This document shows, in pieces, positions 6,056 to 9,551 of a stretch of DNA of 9,551 nucleotides; position 1 is the stretch's first letter, and each line of letters opens with the position of its first letter. The notes beneath the pieces were generated by a model, which saw only the letters and a program-made list of their open reading frames with translations, ran no database searches and was not told the origin of the DNA. Both the position numbers and the translations under genes were made by a program. The DNA is taken from contig CAMAYW010000060.1 in the NCBI GenBank assembly GCA_945862475.1, forward strand, positions 1-9,551. The letters run 5' to 3'. This DNA is from Bacteriovorax stolpii. Its GTDB lineage: Bacteria; Bdellovibrionota; Bacteriovoracia; Bacteriovoracales; Bacteriovoracaceae.

Positions 6056-6916
6056 ATGAAAACGTTGGAGGGTTCTATGATTTCTTTTGGACTCTTACTC
6101 GCTTTTTTAAGCTTCTCATCTCATGCCTTCAAAGAGGTTGTTTCAGGCATTCACGAAATTGATTATGGGCTAGAACGAAACGACGATGACTTGATTCTAC
6201 TAGAAAATGGTCATGTAATAAAAATACATCGATCAAAGAGGCATCAATTTAGTGCCTTACTTAGAGAAAAATCCAATGAAGCCTTTTATCGCTTTAAGAT
6301 CAATGACAATCGATTCGTCATTGATTTAACGAAAGAAAAAAGAATTAAAAAAGACAATAAGAGCACAGAGAGTATAACAGCTTTTGAATACACACCAACG
6401 ACTGTGTCCTCAATCTCTCTGGCCAAACGATATCATAGCGAAGCTCGCTACAATCCCAAGGAATCACAATGCTTTAACCGTGCGATGATATGGTCCTATG
6501 AATGGTGGAAAGATCATGAATTGAAATCTAATAAAATCTTTATCTTTTTTACGAGGAACTATATTAGAAAGTTTAATTTTGAATGGTGGTTTCACGTAGC
6601 TCCCTATGTACATGTTCTAAAAGACGGCAAAATTGTAGAACGGGTCATGGATATAAAATACACCAATAACCCCTTACCTATACCTTCTTGGACTAATATC
6701 TTCATGAAAAACAATGCTAAATGTCCCGTCATTACAAAATACTCAGACTATGCAGACTATCCCTTTGAAGGATTTTGCTACATTCAAAGAACACATATGT
6801 TTACGTATCAACCCTCTGATCTTCAGATGTATGAAGCATGGGGATATACAAAATCAAATTTTAACTTTGACGAAATAAAGAATGCTTATAAAGAAGCATT
6901 TGATGAAGAAATCTAG
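6056..6916 (+). CDS. Secreted protein-glutaminase-like enzyme (Cys-His-Asp deamidase fold)
   Basis: This 286-residue protein resembles the protein-glutaminase (protein glutamine deamidase) family, which converts glutamine side chains in proteins to glutamate with a transglutaminase-like catalytic set. The likely residues are Cys139 in SQCFNRAMIWSYE, His180 in WWFHVAPYV and Asp199 in VMDIKY. The Cys-to-His distance of 41 and His-to-Asp distance of 19 are close to those I recall for the Chryseobacterium enzyme. FIFFT (162-166) before the WWFHVAP strand also fits. A signal peptide opens the protein (LLLAFLSFSSHA, cleavage near residue 25), and about 90 residues precede the catalytic domain, perhaps a pro-region. 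AGGAG lies 8 nt before the ATG at 6056. An ATG at 6077, after GGAGGG, is an alternative that would lose the lysine of the signal peptide. The enzyme should act in the periplasm or outside the cell, and prey or environmental protein is a plausible target. A transglutaminase or cysteine protease activity is the alternative. The downstream lipoprotein gene is translationally coupled. Confidence 0.72.
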   Translation: MKTLEGSMISFGLLLAFLSFSSHAFKEVVSGIHEIDYGLERNDDDLILLENGHVIKIHRSKRHQFSALLREKSNEAFYRFKINDNRFVIDLTKEKRIKKDNKSTESITAFEYTPTTVSSISLAKRYHSEARYNPKESQCFNRAMIWSYEWWKDHELKSNKIFIFFTRNYIRKFNFEWWFHVAPYVHVLKDGKIVERVMDIKYTNNPLPIPSWTNIFMKNNAKCPVITKYSDYADYPFEGFCYIQRTHMFTYQPSDLQMYEAWGYTKSNFNFDEIKNAYKEAFDEEI

Positions 6917-6919
6917 GAG
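6915..6919 (+). promoter_or_regulatory. Ribosome site overlapping the stop codon of the glutaminase-like gene
   Basis: AGGAG begins inside the TAG stop (6914-6916) and ends 6 nt before the ATG at 6926. This arrangement normally means that the two proteins are made from one message with coupled translation. Confidence 0.8.
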
Positions 6920-6925
6920 CTATCC

Positions 6926-7720
6926 ATGAAACGTTTTAAATATGTGGAACTTATGATTGTGTCTCTTCTGTTTATTGGATGTCATGTGCAGAATTCAGAA
7001 AATAAATCTAAAAGAATCACGCAGAGAAATATCAACCCAATCGATGGATCAAATATAGAGGGGCATTATCAAGCAAAATTTATAACTCTTAATCCACAAA
7101 TTAATGGAACAATTCCAGGATCCGCAAATTTTTATCGAAAGAATAACCAACTTTTTGCTTACGTTCGACTTTTTGGAGGAGGAGTAAATGCTTGGCATAT
7201 TCAAAATGTCTATACAGGAGCTCGATGCCCAAACAGTGCTGATGATATAAATGGAGATGGTTATATCGATTTCGAAGAAGCAGAAAAAGTATTAGGCCAA
7301 ATCATTATTCCCTTGGATGGTAATATTGAAAGTCAAAACCTCGGAAGAAAAAGATTCCCCTACGGCGATCTTTCTGGAAATTATACATATGAGAGGGTGA
7401 CATCTTTTTCAAAATTTCTTAAAGATCTAAATCAGAATGATGATAATTTAGAGGATAACATCGTCAAAATCTCAACTGACAAAGGATTTGATTTTAAAAA
7501 TTTGACAGTCCTCATTCAAGGAATAGAAAAAGATAAAGAGCTTCCAGAAACGATAGCGACTAAAACTCCCTTTGAAAGAAATGAGTCTCTACCCATAACC
7601 TGTGGTGTCTTTAAAAAAATTGATCATCTTCCAGGTGAAGAATACGACGAAGACAATATACCAGGGCCATTTGAGGATGACCTTAGTGAGACCAACTTTT
7701 ACCATCAGTTGAAACACTAA
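6926..7720 (+). CDS. Putative lipoprotein with an EF-hand calcium loop
   Basis: I do not recognise a named family for this 264-residue protein. It starts with a basic tip and hydrophobic core ending LLFIGC, so Cys19 is a likely lipidation site, although Phe at -3 is unusual for a lipobox. Residues 107-118, DINGDGYIDFEE, match the canonical EF-hand loop at every ligand position (Asp107, Asn109, Asp111, Asp115, Glu118). Just before it, VNAWHIQNVYTGARCP (87-102) recalls CHRD-like domains, which carry a similar HIH..G.RCP segment; the beta-rich 45-160 region may be a related sandwich. Cys101 and Cys226 could form a disulfide. The tail is very acidic (EEYDEDNIPGPFEDD). It follows the glutaminase-like gene by 9 nt with an overlapping ribosome site, so a partner, inhibitor, anchor or folding factor for that enzyme is possible, but this is inference. 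Its last 38 bp overlap the methyltransferase gene on the other strand. Confidence 0.78.
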   Translation: MKRFKYVELMIVSLLFIGCHVQNSENKSKRITQRNINPIDGSNIEGHYQAKFITLNPQINGTIPGSANFYRKNNQLFAYVRLFGGGVNAWHIQNVYTGARCPNSADDINGDGYIDFEEAEKVLGQIIIPLDGNIESQNLGRKRFPYGDLSGNYTYERVTSFSKFLKDLNQNDDNLEDNIVKISTDKGFDFKNLTVLIQGIEKDKELPETIATKTPFERNESLPITCGVFKKIDHLPGEEYDEDNIPGPFEDDLSETNFYHQLKH

Positions 7721-8354
7721 GAGATTTCGCTTTTTCTGCTCGCTTTGGACTACGCTCTATTCCAATTGAGTGAAGACCAACATGATTGGCCGCTGCAAGC
7801 ACACTTCCTTCACCACAAAAAGGATTCACAAGAGTCCTTGTTTCTGTGTGCTTTTTGACAAAATGTGAAGCCATTAAGGAAGCTTCAAGACCCATCCCTC
7901 TAACCCATGTTTTTTCCCCTAAATCTGGTATGACATCAGCTGTTGATTTGGAAATATCAGGAATGATTGTTCTCGAGAAACATAACATGTGTGAATAGGA
8001 TGGACGCCCAAACATAATAGTCCCTGCCGGTGCTCGACAAAAAATTTTATGCCATAATAAGTGATGACCTTTTTTTTCAGCTGCTTTTTGAATTAAAAAA
8101 GATTTATCAATCCAAAGACCATTCAACTTAATATCAGATTGGAAAAAAATGGTCACTCCATTGATTGATGTCTTATCTAGAATAAGTTCAGCAGTCTCCT
8201 GAAACCACTGTTTCCAACTTAAAAGACTTTGCCCAGGAAACTCTGAGATATCAGGTAAAGAACCAAGAAAGGATCGCCCACCTGGATCTTGATAGTTTTG
8301 TAGCCACTCTAATGCATCTGTGCAAATGACGTCTCTTGATACTTCGGTTGTCAT
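7683..8354 (-). CDS. Class I SAM-dependent methyltransferase, permuted layout, substrate unknown
   Basis: This 223-residue protein carries a SAM-binding loop near its C-terminus: LVNPFCGEGSVLAAAN (residues 175-190), followed by an acidic residue after the next strand (GIE, Glu200). This is the form seen in amino-group methyltransferases acting on DNA or RNA (motif I as NPFCGxG). Near the N-terminus, FLGSLPDISEFPG (29-41) sits after a short CTDALEWL helix, in the place where permuted (beta-type) DNA methyltransferases have their catalytic DPPY/SPPY motif; here it reads SLPD. GRPSYSHMLCFSR (116-128) is another conserved-looking segment. I think it belongs to a small family with SLPD signatures but cannot name its target; RNA, DNA or protein amides are all possible. 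No DNA-recognition domain or restriction gene is nearby, so I do not call it a restriction-modification enzyme. The ATG lies 3 nt after the dicarboxylate transporter stop (TAATCTATG), so translation is probably coupled. Confidence 0.65.
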   Translation of the reverse strand: MTTEVSRDVICTDALEWLQNYQDPGGRSFLGSLPDISEFPGQSLLSWKQWFQETAELILDKTSINGVTIFFQSDIKLNGLWIDKSFLIQKAAEKKGHHLLWHKIFCRAPAGTIMFGRPSYSHMLCFSRTIIPDISKSTADVIPDLGEKTWVRGMGLEASLMASHFVKKHTETRTLVNPFCGEGSVLAAANHVGLHSIGIERSPKRAEKAKSLSVSTDGKSWSH

Positions 8355-8357
8355 AGA

Positions 8358-9551
8358 TTATTTCATTAATTCCGAATTTAGTTTTTCAAGATCTAGTTCT
8401 TTTTCCCATCTAGAAATAACAATAGCGGCAACTCCGTTTCCAATTGTATTGGTTAATGCACGAGCTTCTGACATAAATCGATCAATACCAAAGATAAGAG
8501 CTAAACCGGCAACAGGGACTGTTGGGATAACAGACAAAGTCGCTGCAAGAGTAATAAATCCAGCTCCTGTGACACCGGAAGCGCCTTGAGAAGTGAGAGT
8601 TGCAACAAATAAAAGACTAAGTTGCTGCCACAAAGTTAAATCTATATTAAGTGCCTGGGCGACAAAAACTGCGGCCATAGTAAGATAGATATTCGTACCA
8701 TCTAAATTAAAAGAATAGCCAGTCGGAACGACTAATCCAACGACTGACTTGGAACATCCAAGCTTCTCTAATTTATTCATCAAAGGAATAAGAACACTCT
8801 CAGACGAGGAGGTCCCGAAAACTGTTAAAAGTTCTTCCTTAATATAACGAATAAAACGAAAGACACTAAAACCACAATACTTAGAAATAGGTCCTAAAAT
8901 TAAGAAAATAAAAAGAATACAAGTAAAATAAAAGGTAAACATAAGTGAAACTAAAGGACCAAAAGATTCTAAACCATACTTACCAATCGTGAACGCCATG
9001 GCCCCAAAAGCACCCAATGGTGCAAAATACATAAAAAGATGAACGATTTTAAAGAGAATTTGAGAAAGACCTTCAAAAAAATCACGCACAGGTTTAGCTA
9101 CCTGACCTGCATGATTAATTCCATAACCAACAAGAATTGCCAAAAAAAGGATTTGAAGAAGATTTCCAGAACTAGAAAAAGCATCCGTGAATGTTTTAGG
9201 GATAATGCTGAGTAAAAAATCTACGATAGAAGAATCTTTTGCTTTCTCCGTATAATTGGAAACAACAGAGGAATCAAGAGTAGCTGGGTCCACATTAAAC
9301 CCTTTCCCTGGCTTAAACACATTTACAGCGAGCAAACCAAGAGCGAGGGCAAAATTTGAAACTGTTTCAAAATAAAGAAGGGCCTTGCCTCCCACTCGTC
9401 CTACCTTTTTCATATCTCCAGAATGAGTAACCCCCAAAACGACAGTTGAAAAAATAATTGGCCCTACTAACATTTTTAAAAGAGAGATAAAACTATCCCC
9501 AAGAACTTTCATCTCAACAGCAATATCAGGTTTTAAGTAACCTAGAAGTGC
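8358..9551 (-). CDS. dctA: C4-dicarboxylate/cation symporter, DAACS family (5' end outside window)
   Basis: The frame is open from the window edge, giving 397 visible residues; E. coli DctA has about 428, so roughly 30 are missing. An internal ATG at 9512 is not the start, because the 13 upstream codons (ALLGYLKPDIAVE) match the family's first-helix region. Family signatures are all present: the serine-rich hairpin GTSSSES (246-252), PTGYSFNLDGT (276-286), SQGASGVTGAGF (321-332) and FMSEARALTNTIGNGVA (359-375), which carry the substrate and sodium/proton-binding residues. The RALTN form and the C-terminal ISRWEKELD resemble DctA (succinate, fumarate, malate uptake) more than the glutamate transporters GltP/GltT, but aspartate or glutamate transport cannot be excluded. 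It is an inner-membrane protein with eight helices and two hairpin loops in the known fold. The methyltransferase-like gene follows after 3 nt on the same message. Confidence 0.9.
   Translation of the reverse strand, partial: ALLGYLKPDIAVEMKVLGDSFISLLKMLVGPIIFSTVVLGVTHSGDMKKVGRVGGKALLYFETVSNFALALGLLAVNVFKPGKGFNVDPATLDSSVVSNYTEKAKDSSIVDFLLSIIPKTFTDAFSSSGNLLQILFLAILVGYGINHAGQVAKPVRDFFEGLSQILFKIVHLFMYFAPLGAFGAMAFTIGKYGLESFGPLVSLMFTFYFTCILFIFLILGPISKYCGFSVFRFIRYIKEELLTVFGTSSSESVLIPLMNKLEKLGCSKSVVGLVVPTGYSFNLDGTNIYLTMAAVFVAQALNIDLTLWQQLSLLFVATLTSQGASGVTGAGFITLAATLSVIPTVPVAGLALIFGIDRFMSEARALTNTIGNGVAAIVISRWEKELDLEKLNSELMK

Noticed and set aside
7786..8589. Two plus-strand ORFs (7786-7998 and 8320-8589)
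   Set aside because: Both are antisense to the methyltransferase and dctA coding sequences and look like translation shadows.

Overview
This 9.55 kb window is AT-rich bacterial chromosomal DNA. It carries nine sizeable protein genes (two cut by the window edges), one possible 38-residue small protein, one clear intrinsic terminator and one striking leader hairpin. I see no rRNA, tRNA, CRISPR array, insertion sequence or phage gene. The mix of protein types suggests a Gram-negative, predatory or scavenging delta-type bacterium, possibly Bdellovibrionota (Bacteriovorax/Halobacteriovorax-like). The clues are an EcxA/DUF4953-like metzincin, a CE4 deacetylase, a protein-glutaminase-like secreted enzyme next to a lipoprotein, and TTG/ATG starts with GGAG-type ribosome sites. 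This placement is inference from gene content; no marker gene is present.

Layout. (1) Bases 1-1423 (+): 3' part of a zinc metalloprotease with a full metzincin motif, ended by a perfect terminator at 1444-1476. (2) 1599-2867 (+): cyclopropane-fatty-acyl-phospholipid synthase family methyltransferase. It faces (3) an exported NodB-type polysaccharide deacetylase at 2881-3750 (-), which probably starts at a TTG. (4) 3751-3983 is intergenic and holds a possible 38-residue membrane peptide gene (+). (5) 3984-4442 (-): cytoplasmic BON-domain protein whose ribosome-binding site lies inside a perfect 10-bp hairpin. (6) 4559-5908 (-): LAT-like APC-family amino acid transporter. (7) 6056-6916 and 6926-7720 (+): a tightly coupled pair, a secreted protein-glutaminase-like enzyme with an intact Cys-His-Asp set and a lipoprotein with a canonical EF-hand. 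(8) 7683-8354 and 8358-9551 (-): a DctA-type dicarboxylate symporter (5' end outside the window) and, 3 nt downstream, a permuted methyltransferase-like protein. The latter overlaps the lipoprotein gene tail to tail by 38 bp.

The genes do not form one pathway. Several suit a cell living on macromolecules of other cells: secreted protease, wall/polysaccharide deacetylase, protein deamidase, and uptake of amino acids and C4-dicarboxylates. The most interesting items are the glutaminase-like/EF-hand lipoprotein operon, the hairpin over the BON gene's ribosome site, the methyltransferase with SLPD in place of a usual catalytic motif, and the small membrane ORF.
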